Shown one piece after another: positions 10,771 to 22,299 of a stretch of 64,000 bases of DNA. The DNA is taken from positions 124,001-188,000 of the forward strand of contig NW_024881786.1 in the NCBI RefSeq assembly GCF_019059575.1, given 5' to 3'. The notes beneath the pieces were generated by a model. That model did no database searches, was not told the origin of the DNA, and saw only the letters and a list, made by a program, of their open reading frames with translations. The translations under genes were made by a program, and so were the position numbers. Each line of letters opens with the position of its first letter. Positions within the stretch are counted from its first letter, which is position 1. This DNA comes from Amphibalanus amphitrite (Eukaryota; Arthropoda; Thecostraca; Balanomorpha; Balanidae).

Positions 10771-12258
10771 CCTTGCATATTATATCAAAATTTGGACCGA
10801 ATTTGGAGTGAGAAGGGCTAAAATTAGTCTGGGCTTAAAACAGGCTAACTTTTATTTCATGCCAAAAGCAGCACATTCGGAAACCGTGAATGCTTATCTT
10901 GTGTCTACCAGCAGCAGTTTCGCGAATATCAATCCACTGCTAGATTGACGAACGTGCACGTTTCTGTAATGTTTAGACACCAATATCTTCTAAATAGAAA
11001 TTATTCACTTTTAAAATGTTATATACCTATAACAAAAAGGCAAGTAAATAAAGTCAAAATGAAGCCACTGCCAGCTTTTACAAAAATACAAAATACCAAA
11101 TGCATGAAAATTGTCTTTTCCTGATGAAGGAAAAACTTTCATATGGCGGGAACAACAAATTTGGTATCACTGCGCTATTGCAACGATTATGGCGCAGCCC
11201 ACTTATACACATGTGCTTCAGCTTTCAGGTCAACAATACATCATTCTTATTAAAAAAGAATTCTGGTTCATGAGTCCATAGTAGTATATCGTAGAGCCAA
11301 AGCACATGGAGAAGGTAATTGTGCCCTCCTGACTGTGAGGTTTGCTAAAAAATTGCTAAGTCATTCCCCACATCTCGTCGAATACTGCTGTTTGTCAGGC
11401 TGGGGTTGACACCAGAGCAGGTAAAAAACCAGCATCTTGAGGCATAATTCTTTTATAAATAAGAACCAGGGCAGTTGGACAATGATAAAGGCTTGAGCAA
11501 TAATAATCATTTTCATCATGCATATTGTGTAACTGTGATATCTAGTGGGTGCATGCTTCCATTAAATGCTTCATGCAGTTCTTGCTTACTGCTGATTAAA
11601 AATGAAATGCTCTTTGGATATTTTTCTGAATCTTTAAATGTGAAATATTTTTTCTGTAGACTTGCAGATTTTGGGGTGCTTCTGCCAGTGAGGGGTGCAT
11701 TTTTTGGCTCAGTGGGTGCTCGAGCACTCCCATACCTCCACCCCAATTATCCGCCTTTGTGGACTATGGAGAACCCATACTGATTTCTTCTGGCCTTTAA
11801 TCATATATTGCTTTTTTAACTTAAAGAAAAGTGCATGAGAAGTGTTATCACTTAAAGTTGGTGTGGAAAATCCACACCAACTTTCAAGTTGGTGTGGAGC
11901 TCTCCACACCAACCACATACGAAGTTACGCCCATGGCAACTCATGCCCAGTGCCTAGCGACTTGGCCGTGGGTCATGCTGCCGGCAACCCGCATGCCGAC
12001 TGCCCCGCTGTGGGACGATTTGCTCTGCAGTTTTGCCATCGGACACCTGGTCTGCGCGCGCTGGGTACTGCCCCGGAAATGACCACCGTACACCCCTTGA
12101 CCGGTCAGGGTCACACAAATTCGAAGATCACGTGACTAGAATGTAGCTAAGATGGTCTGGGAGCCAGTACCTACCGGCGAAATTATATTGATATTGCGCC
12201 GTAGAAGGCAAAATAAATGTTGTGGGAGGGCATGTGACATTAATTTTGGGACACCCTG

Positions 12259-12558
12259 TATATCTGGGAGCTTTGATATCGGTTACCTATAAGGTAAGGT
12301 CAATTTTGGGATCTTTCCGCTATAAAGAGAAAATTGAGTTGCGCTTCTTTGGGACAATGTCACAATAAACATTCTCAAACTGCATCAGGTTACAGGTAAA
12401 TATGGCCCATGGAATCAGAGTACTCACCCGTGACACCTCATGTCATTATGCTCTTGAGGTCATCTCAGGTCCTGAGATGTCTTCACCAGTTTCTTTTTTA
12501 CAGCTCTTGATAGTGACAGATAAGAGCGGTGAAAACACGTTTGGTGTGTACAGCTTAA
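12259..12558. other. Unique spacer, nothing recognised
   Basis: This stretch between the mariner end and the next TTAA element has a mixed composition. I see no coding signal or repeat ends in it. Confidence 0.5.
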
Positions 12559-13456
12559 CCCTCACCGGCACAGGCCATTCTGCGTCCTTCGACGGCACAA
12601 GGGGGGGGGGGGTGGTACGACCCCCTTCGCGTTTGGCCCCTGATCGAGCTAGAGCTTCGCGGAAAGAACGAGCTGTTGCCCGTCACGAAAGGAAGCCGAT
12701 GATACCAAATTTTAAAGTCCTAGGTCATCGGTTGACCTTCCAGGTCAGGTCAATGACCCAAAACTCGGGAAAATCGGGACCTGTTAGAAAGTCGTAAATT
12801 GTGGCTGTTATGGGTTCTTTTCGGTGTGCTGATCACGAATATCGTGTTAGTTTTGAGCACAGATGATGTATTTAAGCATTTAGACCAGGTTTGGTCAGGT
12901 CAGGTCAGGTCAACCTGTACGGGCGTGACGGGTATTCGTAGAACGTGTCAACCGCCTCTGACAGCTTTGTAAGATGTTAGGTACGAAGACACCAAAACTA
13001 CGTCGTTAATGTTCAAATGGTTGTTAAATTCGAATTCAGCTAAAAAAAAAACTAGCCTAGAAACATGTAAGACACAAACAAGTGAACCGAGGTCACCAAA
13101 GGTCATTGACCTGACCTGACCTTCAGGTGACCTTGAAATTCACCCTAATGCATGGGAGCAACATCAAATCACATGTTTGAACGCTTGAAACCACGAAAAG
13201 CTTGCAAACGCGCGGCTAATGCGAGCCGACATACGCCGAATCGCGTTTCCGGCCAAACATGGTCTCGGAAAATAGGTCACAGGTCAAAGGTCACTTAGGT
13301 CAGGGTCATGCAATTTTCAGGGTAGGTGTAGAATTAATCAACGTGAGAGTACTGAAAGTTTCGTTGCGATCGGCCGCTCTTTACGCGAGTTATTTGCGAA
13401 AAACCTTAGGGGGGGGGGGGTTGCATCAACCCCCTCCCTCCTTGTGCCGGCGAGGG
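12559..13456. mobile_element. TTAA element copy 3 (CCCTCRCCGGCACA subfamily), 898 bp
   Basis: TTAA at 12555-12558 and 13457-13460 flank ends CCCTCACCGGCACA and, inward from the right, CCCTCGCCGGCACA. Hairpin modules are at about 12600-12626 and 13409-13437. The interior carries a run of overlapping AGGTC repeats (12893-12912) and AGGTCA-CCAA-AGGTCA (DR4, 13090-13105) whose second half also forms an IR1 with TGACCT (to 13112). A double DR1 lies at 13274-13293. No transposase is encoded. Copy 4 at 15447-16336 is the same subfamily, inverted. Confidence 0.82.
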
Positions 13457-14090
13457 TTAATGATATGGATCGACTGATATGCAGCATGGCATTTTCCACC
13501 CAGGCAATGGCATTGACTGCAGATCAACGTTTCAAAATGACCTTCTGACTTGGTTAACCCTGGCGTTAATGGGTTAATGGGTTAACGTATAGTTCATTCG
13601 ACGCGGCTCAGCGAGAGGAATACGAGTCCAGTAAAACCTTTTTTTTAATTTAGTCCGAACCTTTTGCTAGGAAGGATTCACAAGGACAGAGCCACCGCTA
13701 AGCGAAGCTTGTTGCGGTGACACTGCCCTCTACCCTCCGATCGCGCAATTCCAGTTCTATGGCAGAATTTAGAGGCCAAAGCTTAACGTGCGCACATAGC
13801 CGCGCACGGCCAATATGCAAGTTTTTAAGTCAATACTTAATGCAAAAAAATACTTTTTTTTATAAAAATGTACATTCTAAGCTTGTCCTCTGGAGGCTAC
13901 ATCGTTGACCTTAGGACCAATATGAGAAAATTACCCAGAAAGAGCTTTCAAAGACTTATTGAATGCGCTTTTCTGCGTTGCTGTGGAGCTCTAATCGTTC
14001 CCCGAGTTATGTGCCTATTTGCCAAAGAAAAAAATGAAATAAGCAAAATTTGACCTTTGATGATCTCTGTTGACCTGAACTGTGACCTAA
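13457..14090. other. Unique AT-richer DNA with a short TTAACCC / GGGTTAA palindrome
   Basis: At 13553-13586 the words TTAACCCTGG and repeated TGGGTTAA lie within 34 bp. This could be a collapsed relic of a TTAA element. The rest shows no gene. Confidence 0.4.
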
Positions 14091-14642
14091 GGCCAGTTTT
14101 ACCAACAGAAAAATAGCCGCCCGCCGGAATGTTTTGCTTAAAGGTAGTGTGCCAGCTTTCTTGGACCATATGGAGTTAATGACCCGGATAAGGAGAACCG
14201 GATTTTTAGAACTTATCCATACCTTCAAAACTCATGGAAACGTCTTAAATTCTTCAAATTTTGAGTACCCCAGTGCGAAATTCGCCCCGACGGGTTGTCG
14301 GTCGTACCCCAACCACATTTCACACCACTATGAACAATAAATGCACACACTAAAATCGCTATTACCGATAGGCTCATCCAATCAAGTTTCGATAAACCCG
14401 TTCATCATCATCTCCTGCGGTTTCGAACACGCCTGTTAGGTGGCTTCTGATGCTCGTCGAGGTCGGAATTTCCAAATACCTACGCGTGATGCCTCGGGCC
14501 GCGCGCTCTGACTTCGGCCAAGAAAAATGCGTCAGCTGATCATTGTCATTTCTGCCACTTGCGTGTGGTGAAATGGGGTCATAACTTAAGAGACGGCTGT
14601 TTCATATCAATTATTTTACATAAAATCATATTTCAAACCATA

Positions 14643-16634
14643 GGGGAAGCCAGGGGAAGCCCGGCATAGTAAGCTCTTTTTCATTTTTATTACATACCAT
14701 AAGTGCTGTATAAAATGTTGATATCCTGTTAGCTAGCTAAGTTCATTGGCCGTGTTTTCCCAAAAATTCGGTTTCGTGGAATAAGTATAAGGTTGAGAAA
14801 ATCGAGTTTTAAAAAAGTGTTGATTTTTCTGGGGTAAGCCCGGCATAGGGGTAACGCCGGCCACCTCCCCAGCGCTTTACAACGAGTTGATGAAACCATT
14901 ATGTGTCTTACAAACATTAACGGAAAGTGAAATATTAAGGTACTGATTAGCTCTGGACATCTTAGAGTTTATGTCACTACTGGTATTTTAGCTGGCGTCT
15001 ACCACATATACAGTACAGGTCGATGAAAATCGTGATGCAAAATTGACAAAAAATGTGTATTTCAAAATTCCTTAAAATTTATTTTTCTTTTTACCTTAAT
15101 GCATCATATTGCATATCATACGACTCGGCTGATGAAGAAGAACACAACGACACCATTTTTGAAGCTCTAGCTTCATTGTCTGTCGCGTTATCTGCAAAAA
15201 CGTAGTTTGACCCTAGTTGACCTTAAGTGACATGACTGGCTTTGTCTATGATAACATGTTTATTTTCGAAATTTATCTTTGATCTAGGTGTAAACCAATC
15301 CTGCTCAGTACCTATTATCTCATGGAAAACAGTGGTTTAGTGGCATTGCTCTCGGTTGGGGGTAAGCTTGGCCACTCGCCCGGGGTAACCGCAATGTGCT
15401 AATTTTTATTTTAGAACAGCGATATTCGAAAAAATGTCATACTTAACCCTCGCCGGCACAGGGGGTTGATGCAACCCCCCCTCCTAAGGTTTTTCGCGAA
15501 TAACTCGCGTAAAAAGCGGCCGATCGCGACGAAACTTTCAGTACCCTCGCATTGATCAATTTTACACGTTCTCTGAAAATTTCATGACCCTGACCCCAAT
15601 GACCTTTGACCTGTGACCTCTTTTCCGTGACCATGTTTGGCCGAAATCGCGATTTGGCGTATGTCGGCTCGCATTAGCCGCGCGTTTTGCAAGCTTTTCG
15701 TGGTTTCAAACGTTCAAACATGTGATTTGATGTTGCTCCCATACATTAGGGTGGGTGTCAAGGTCACCTGAAGGTCAGGTCAGGTCATTGACCTTTGGTG
15801 ACCTCGGGTGACCTCGGTTCACTTTTTCGAGTTTTACATGTTTCTAGGCTAGTTTTTGGAGCTGAATTCGAATTTAGCAGCCATTTGAACATTTACGAAG
15901 TAGTTTTGGTGCCTTCGTAACATGTTACGAAGCTGTCAGAGGCGGTTGACACGTATTACGAATACCCGTCACAACCCCTACCGGTTGACCTGACCTGACC
16001 TGACCCGACCTGGACTAAATGCTTAAAAACATCATCTCTGATCAAAACTAACACGATATTCGTGATCAGCACCCCGGAAAACCACATAGCAGCCACACTT
16101 TACGACTTTCTAACAGGTCCCGATTTTCCCGGTTTTCGGGTCATTGACCTGACCTGGAAGGTCACCCGATGACCTGGGACCTTAAAATTGGGTATCATCG
16201 GCTTCCTCTCGTGACGGGCAACACGCTCGTTTTTTCTGCGAAGCTCTAGCTCGATCAGGGGCCAAACGCGAGGGGGGGTCGTACCCCCCCCCCCTTGTGC
16301 CGTCGAAGGACGCGAAATGGCCTGTGCCGGCGAGGGTTAAGCCAGCCTGCCTCGTCACCCCTCACTACAAACACTTAAACGGTCCTTACATAACATTCGT
16401 ATAAATATTAGTGCTGTATGGTATAACATTAACAGTGCAACATATCTCACTTTTTAGCTAAAAACCCTTAAAATATCATTTTTGCGGTATAACTTTAACA
16501 ATATGCAATTTTTGTTAGCCTTAACTTTTTGCTGGCGTTACCTTAGCTGCCACGCTGAAAGGACAAACAGTTGAGCATTTTATTGTGAATAATTTAGCCG
16601 GAAACGGGGTGGCCGGGCTTCCCCCGACTTCCTC
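14643..16634. mobile_element. TA-flanked TIR element, 1992 bp including a nested copy
   Basis: The left end is GGGGAAGCCAGGGGAAGCCC followed by GGC. The right end read inward is GAGGAAGTCGGGGGAAGCCC then GGC, 20 of 23 matching. TA lies at both borders (14641-14642, 16635-16636). Related words GGGGTAAGCCCGGC and GGGGTAACGCCGG recur inside at 14831-14866 and near 15358. TTAA element copy 4 (890 bp) is nested in it, leaving about 1.1 kb of its own AT-rich, non-coding sequence. TA flanks suggest a Tc1/mariner-like mechanism, but this is weak evidence. Confidence 0.6.
15447..16336. mobile_element. TTAA element copy 4 (CCCTCGCCGGCACA subfamily), 890 bp, inverted relative to copy 3
   Basis: TTAA at 15443-15446 and 16337-16340 flank inverted ends CCCTCGCCGGCACAGG. 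Hairpins are at about 15463-15482 and 16270-16295. Its right part is the complement of the left part of copy 3. Two DR1s in series (TGACCT spaced by one base, three times) lie at 15600-15619, matching the mirrored site of copy 3. It sits inside the 14643-16634 element, so it is younger than that insertion. Confidence 0.82.
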
Positions 16635-16993
16635 TAAATTAATGTTCGACAGCCAAATTAAAGAAACAATACCAATACAGGCTTACAGTTTAAGTTCGAC
16701 ATTGCGTTGTCTACGATTAGACAGCTGAAAACTCATTCCCGTACGTTGTAACTCTATAATGACCTTTGCTTATTGTCACATGTGCGCCGCATTCGCGATT
16801 GTTGCCGACGCCTGTTTGCAGGTCAGCCCACTACAGTTGTTATACATATCGAAAAGCCGATAAACTTTTGGGCAAAAAAGGCACTATTCCAGGCCCATTT
16901 TTGATTTTTTTGCGATATTAGGTAAAAACAGAAGCTTCTTATCCTAGGAAAAATAAAATGGGAAATCATTGGAAGGTGGCACACTACCTTTAA

Positions 16994-17091
16994 AGACCGC
17001 TTCACATACGGAGCGTAAACGCGATGGACATGTACCTAAGCGTTTACGTTTCCATGGGCTTTACCGTTTCAATCCGTATGTGAAGCGGTCT
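16994..17091. mobile_element. 98-bp miniature element with TTAA duplication and recoverable empty site
   Basis: The ends AGACCGCTTCACATACGGA and its complement are near-perfect inverted repeats, flanked by TTAA at 16990-16993 and 17092-17095. The inverted relative of the host sequence at about 14138-14153 reads straight through a single TTAA (CTACCTTTAAGCAAAA on its complement). This shows the uninterrupted site and confirms the insertion and its duplication. Confidence 0.85.
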
Positions 17092-17143
17092 TTAAGCAAA
17101 ATAATTCCAGCAGGCGGCTATTTTTCTGTTGGTAAAACTGGCC

Positions 17144-18554
17144 TTTGATCTAAAAACTGACTGGACTACTTTCTCATAATTGTTTTATGCTCTTTCGAAT
17201 GGCGCTAACTTTGTGTCCCTATCTGGGCCAAGAGCTCGAGCGCCGGACCGACGCGGTTAAAGTATACGTAGGCTTAAAATTTGAGGAATTTCTATCTTTA
17301 CTTATTAATTGCAAATTATGTTAACACTGCTATCATTGCTTCTGAATTACCTCCAACCGTGGCGTCGGTAACCTACGACAGCTACACCGACCGTCGGACG
17401 TTGTTGTTAGTTCAGCGCTCTGACGATAGATGGCTCTGGGGGTACCGCAGCGCCGCTGAAGCTCGCGTCACTCCCGGCCCGGCCTGTCGAGAGTCGGTAA
17501 TGGGGCAGTTTGGCGGTTGATGGGATACGATCGGGGCGGGAATGATCCATTTACAGACCATCACTGCTATCATTGCAATGCAGGAAGTGGCTGGATGTGC
17601 CACTACTAAAACCACAAATCGGTTTTGATAAATGCGCTGTCCTGTCACGACCAGCAGGTAGGCGGGCTATTTGCAATTACCTACTAATTAGATCGATGTG
17701 TCCTATTTTTATTTTATTGTGATCATATATTAAGGGATTTATTATAAAAGCTAACGACATTATCTATCAGCCCACCGATGGAGTGCCTACCAGCTACCCC
17801 AAAACTATGTTGTAGCAAGTGAAATGAGAGCATTCAGAACTCAGAATGCAAGAAAAGACCAGGGAAGCGAAAAAGGTGCGCAGCTAACAAGCTAAAGCTA
17901 TAGCCATACTATAGCCATACTATAGCCATAAGTCACCTATACCGAAGATACTGCCTTCTAGTTACGTCACAACACTAGTTACTATGAAATAATTTTCGTT
18001 CTTATGCCTATTTGTTAAGTTGAACGAAAATATCGAGATAAAATAAGATCAGGCATTGTGAACAGGCCTCTACTAATGGGTATTTCTAAAACGGTCGCTT
18101 TACATTGTGCATGCTTGTGTCGGCGACGTCGACGACGCTTCCCAATTTTTAAGAGTAAATAGATGACATTGTGTGTCAGCATTCCTCGGCTCACACTATT
18201 GTAGTCATGCCAGGGGAACAGGAAATGATGGTCAAACATATTTTACAACTTCCTGCTTTTTTTGTTTATCATGATAGGTAGGTATACTTCTAATGCGGAA
18301 GGAAAATTAGGCCATCTCAATGATTATCGTTGAGTAGCAAGCAAAATTATTTATTATGAGAGCAAAGTAACGGCGTCATATATTGTGGCTGAACTATGTA
18401 AGCTGTGACATCTCCATTCTTTCAGCTTGGTGTGCGTTTCCATGCTAACGATGGCCGCGATATACGCGGTCCGGACTCCGTCCCACACCTCGCTGTGTTC
18501 CGGTGGATCTAACACAAACAGCGGACTGCTCTAACCGTGTCTCGTGTGTTCCAG
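17144..18554. other. AT-richer unique DNA, no gene recognised
   Basis: The only local repeat is a 12-bp tandem, about three copies of ACTATAGCCAT, at about 17897-17932. Open frames here are short and unconvincing. Confidence 0.5.
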
Positions 18555-18683
18555 TGCCTCCCTGTGAGCCGGTGACTCGTGGCTGTGCAAGTGGCCGCCA
18601 TCGCGCGTGCACCGTGTGTCCGCCCGAGCCCCAGCGTCATCGACTGACACCAGCTCGCCCTGCTCCGTCACCCTCTGGATGAG
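18555..18683 (+). other. Candidate untranslated exon (splice signals only)
   Basis: A branch-like CTCTAAC, a short pyrimidine/GT tract and CCAG precede 18555. GAG followed by GTAAGT, a full donor consensus, follows 18683. The enclosed 129 bp are not open in any full frame. One frame runs from 18557 to a TGA at 18678-18680, and an ATG sits 5 bases before the donor. It could be a 5' leader exon of a gene outside the window. Signals this short occur by chance, so confidence is low. Confidence 0.15.
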
Positions 18684-20346
18684 GTAAGTCGGCCCGCTCC
18701 CCGCACGCCCGGCACCCTGACTGCGCGCACTGATGTATCAATCTGCAAATCAATAACGGCGTGACATTCACCGGCGAGCGGCCGCCGGCTGACTTCGGAC
18801 GCAAACACACCGCCCCCTGAAAAAACAAACGCGCCGCGCCGCTCAATGCCGCCGCCGCGCCGCATTGTGCGGTGGCGATCGCGGCGCGCGCGAGGCGCCC
18901 GAAATCTCGGCCGACCGGCCGCTCTCACACCCCTCAGTGGTGACAAAGGCGGCGCCAATGAAATCATCGGCCGGCTGTATCAATTATTCATGGCTGGCGC
19001 TCCGGCGGCGGGCGGCGCGGGCCGGGCGACGATCGTGGCGCCGTCAGTGCGCCGGCTCCGCCGCGGTGGACACCCGGCCGCACTCACGGTGCTTAGTGGC
19101 GGGCGGTGACGGGATGGAGGGCCACTGCCGGGCCCTGCGGTCCCTCCCTGCAGAGGAGATAGAGCGAAAATACTGATCGGATATTATCACAACAAACTCG
19201 CTCCGGGGAGCAAATGGATGGCTACGCAACAGCACGTGATGGGGGGGGGGGGGGAGGAGCCGAAAACGAAACATACAAATTGCACATATTTTGTGCCTAC
19301 GCATCACACATATGCGGCACTGCTGCCGCATCTCAAAAATCACTTTTCCGCGGTTTGCTATTTATGGAGTTCAAGGTCTTGTGCGGGTAAATTCAACAAC
19401 TAAAGGTGGGTACGGCGCGGAGCGAGGATGCTCTTGTTGGGACTGAAAGCATGCTTTTCTTGTCGTTACTCTTCCTCTTTCTTTTCCATTCCTCTCTCTT
19501 TCTCTTTCGTTCCCCTCTCCCTCTGATACCGTTCGTGACTGCGTATGTATGTGTGGCGGGCTACTGCCGCCTTCCCCTCAGTCAATGCGGATGACTGCCG
19601 CCTCACGCACGCCCAGCGGCCGAGCTTGGGTCTGCACGCCAGAGCCGGGGTTCACTAGGTGCCACGGCGCGTCTTCACCGTGTCTCCATAGGGACAGAGG
19701 AGTGGCCAGAAATGTGACACGATGTCAGATTTACTCTCCGTTGAGCGAATCTTGTTTTGGAACTAACGTTATCAAGACAACCAGCCAAGGCAAACATGGC
19801 AATCAGACAGAGAAATATAGCATTTAAATGTAGCACATTGGAATGGCTTCGACGTCATTTAAGGTAGCGTATGTGCAGATTGTGCACACTGCATGCCTAC
19901 TGCTCAACCGATAAATGGAGGTTTGATAGTTGAGGCAAATACTAAAGCCAATAACACTGACCTGCACAAAACAAAAGAGTAACGACACAGCATGCAGAGC
20001 TGGTTTTAGCACAGTCCCGATCAACTGCAGCATTTCTCTGAACCGTTCTGAAGTGCGCCTGTCCAATTCAGCTGTCCGGTGCCAGTTGTGTGTGACAGTG
20101 GTGGGGTGAGCTATGCGGTGGGTGGCCACGATGCCCGCTGCTCGGCAGTGTGGCGGTCCGTGTGCCGTCCGCTGGCCGCCGGGCCGGGGGCCCGCTGCTC
20201 ACCGCGTACAGTGAGACCCCGTACGTCTGCCGGTCGTCGGACGGAACAATGGCCCGACCGTCCGACATCGGGACGCTGTCGAGGCGCCCGGGGATCGATG
20301 AGGCATTGCTGCGTCCGTCAGACGCCGTCCCCGGTACACAGAGAGA
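18684..20346. other. CpG-rich then mixed unique DNA, no gene recognised
   Basis: 18.7-19.15 kb is very CpG-dense. A 14-base G-run is at about 19241-19254, and a pyrimidine-rich tract (CTTTCTCTTTC words) at 19465-19520. No coding or RNA gene is recognised. Confidence 0.5.
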
Positions 20347-20475
20347 GACGCAGATGACTCTGCTCCGTCCCACAGAGGGACGCAGATGACTCTGCTCCGT
20401 CCCACAGAGGGACGCAGGCGACCCTTCTCCGTCCCACAGAGGGACGCAGGTGACTCTGCTCTCCGTCCCCAGTCC
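20347..20475. repeat. 34-bp tandem repeat, almost four copies
   Basis: Units contain GACGCAGATGACTCTGCTCC and end CCCACAGAGG. They grade into the next array, which shares the CACAGAGGG word. Confidence 0.85.
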
Positions 20476-20526
20476 ACAGAAGGGCGTATACAACTCGACT
20501 GCGGCCCTCAGACGCCTTCCTCGGTA

Positions 20527-20760
20527 CGGAGCGGGGCACAGTCGACCAGGCCCCTCCCCATTTCACAGAGGGGCATAGTCAACCCCCCCCCCCCTACAGT
20601 CCACAGAGGGAACAGTCGACCAGACCAGACCCCTCCCCAGTCCACAGAGGGGCACAGTCGACCAGACCCCTCCCCAGTCCACAGAGGGGCACAGTCGACC
20701 AGATCCCTCCCCAGTCCATTGTCCAGGGGGACACAGGCGACTCTGCTGCGTCCCTAGTCC
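20527..20760. repeat. About 37-bp tandem repeat, four to five degenerate copies
   Basis: Units share CCACAGAGGGGCACAGTCGA and CCAGACCCCTCCCCAG. A C-run interrupts one unit at about 20583-20595. Confidence 0.8.
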
Positions 20761-20864
20761 GGAGAGGGACGCAGTCGACTCTGCTGTGCCCTCAGAGTCA
20801 GACCCCTTTTCAGTCCAGAGGGGGACATAGAAGACTGTTTCTCGTCCTTCAGCGGGCTCGGACC

Positions 20865-21205
20865 CCTCTCCAGGTCAGATAGAGATCCCATCTCCAGGCC
20901 AGATAGAGATCCCCTCTCCAAGTCAGATAGAGATCCCCTCTCCAAGTCAGATAGAGATCCCCTCTTCAAGTCAGATAGAGATCCCCTCTCCAGGTCATAT
21001 AAAGATCCCCTCTCCAGGTCAGATAAAGATCCCCTTCTCCAGGTCAGATAGAGGTCCCCTCTCCAAGTCAGATAGAGATCCCCTCACCAGGTCAGATAGA
21101 GATTCCCTCTCCAGATCAGATAGAGATCCCCTCTCCAGGTCAGATAGTTAGAGGTCCCACCTCCAGGTCAGATAGAGGTCCCTTCTCCAGGTCAGAATAG
21201 ATCTC
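20865..21205. repeat. 24-bp tandem repeat, about 14 copies
   Basis: The unit is close to GATCCCCTCTCCAGG followed by TCAGATAGA, with small length and base changes from copy to copy. The open frame on the minus strand reading SLSDLERG is a consequence of the 24-bp period. Confidence 0.9.
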
Positions 21206-22299
21206 TCCACACACGCGACTCTTCCCGTCTCTTAGTCGACTCTGCACCTCGGTTATTCGACTCAATTTTTCCACTCAGCGCGAAGTGGACACAATTGACT
21301 CTTGATCACTCGTTGACCGTTCGATCGTAAGAACCAGGGGAGGCTCGATTGTGCTTTGCGAAGCCCGGCGCTGCTCAAAAATTGGTGCCGCGGCCGTTTC
21401 CCGAAGTCCCGGGTCGATGGCTGACCCCAGCATCCTCCCTGTTGTTCCACCGCGGTACCGCGCCGCTCTACAAAATCTCTTCAGCTTTCCACTCTCAGGT
21501 TGTGTGCCTATTTAGGTTTGTTGTACGTGCGACGTTGGTGCCCTTTCCAATTTTAGAGTTGAATAGAAATAGATTGCTAGGTAGTTGGTTAGAGACCAAC
21601 TAAGACAAAAAACAAAAAACAACAGCAATAGAATGGCTGAGTCAAAGGGAGTGTCATGACGAGCTCTATGGATGAAATCATCAGTGCACGGAAACTGTTT
21701 TGCTGGTGATGTAGGATCTGTGCAATCTCAGTCTGATCATCATTGATGTCAGGCAGCTGAGCCCTGCAGTCGCACATGAATTGATGGGCCCTTGTCCTCT
21801 GGGCAAAAGTGAATCCTGAATAATAACCTGATGCACTATCTCAGTTCATTGTTAACTATTAATCAATCAATTAACAAAATCTGCACTAATATGAACCTCA
21901 TCCATGCTGGGTAAACGATTACATATGGCCGCGCACTTAAACGCTATGATCTCATGTCGTGTGAATTTTCGACCGGTGGTAAGACAGCTTGCGGGTCTGA
22001 TATGGTTCTTTTATACCATGTGGTCAGCTTTGTGGTATCGATTCAACTACATAATTACACTGAATCGAGATATTTGAGCACTCAATGCATGTTTATAATG
22101 CGTTGAGTCAAATCGACTTGTTGACATACTAGCCGTGTTGACGACGGGTTATCTGGCGAATGCACCTAATATATGACAAATCTGCATCAAATCTGTTTTA
22201 CAACAAATAACCTAGCATCATGAAGTTACTTCAGTGTTTTAGTCGTGTTTTAATCGAAAATAATGCTTAATAATTTAAAAACCAGTATAACGCCTTTTG
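21206..22299. other. Unique DNA, no gene recognised
   Basis: The composition is mixed, becoming AT-rich after 21.8 kb. Nothing was found beyond short frames without family resemblance. Confidence 0.5.

Larger units (their letters stand above)
8732..11913. mobile_element. Composite insertion bounded by GTTGGTGTGGAG inverted repeats
   Basis: The word GTTGGTGTGGAG at 8732-8743 is mirrored by CTCCACACCAAC at 11902-11913. Between these ends lie the GACGTCGG palindromic element, a tRNA-like short element, a second transposase fragment and AT-rich unique DNA (10.8-11.8 kb). Two perfect back-to-back hairpins built from the same word occupy 11854-11884 and 11887-11913. I could not find a clear target duplication, so the outer limits are uncertain. 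Confidence 0.45.
8036..12258 (-). mobile_element. Tc1/mariner-type element interrupted by about 3.2 kb of nested insertions
   Basis: The left end reads CAGTGTGTCCCAAAAATAAT. The right end, on the complementary strand, reads CAGGGTGTCCCAAAATTAAT. Both continue with GTCAC and both are flanked by TA (8034-8035 and 12259-12260), the Tc1/mariner target. The transposase relic lies on the minus strand next to the left end (8050-8731). The 5' end of the element lies at 11914-12258. Removing 8732-11913, which itself begins GTTGGTGTGGAG and ends with the complement of that word, leaves about 1.04 kb. That is plausible for an internally deleted mariner. The nesting order is inference. Confidence 0.65.
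14091..17143. mobile_element. Nested transposon stack bounded by inverted copies
   Basis: The stretch 14091-14154 (GGCCAGTTTTACCAACAGAA onward) recurs inverted at 16977-17143, interrupted there by a 98-bp element. Between the two lie a TA-flanked element (14643-16634) and, inside that, TTAA element copy 4. The arms beyond about 65 bp are diverged, so I cannot prove the arms belong to one transposon. They could also be two separate insertions of one family. Confidence 0.55.

Noticed and set aside
19241-19254. G-run as part of a TTAA element
   Set aside because: No paired C-run, palindromic core or TTAA-CCC ends occur nearby. It is a simple homopolymer, like those at 45123, 30064 and 54956.
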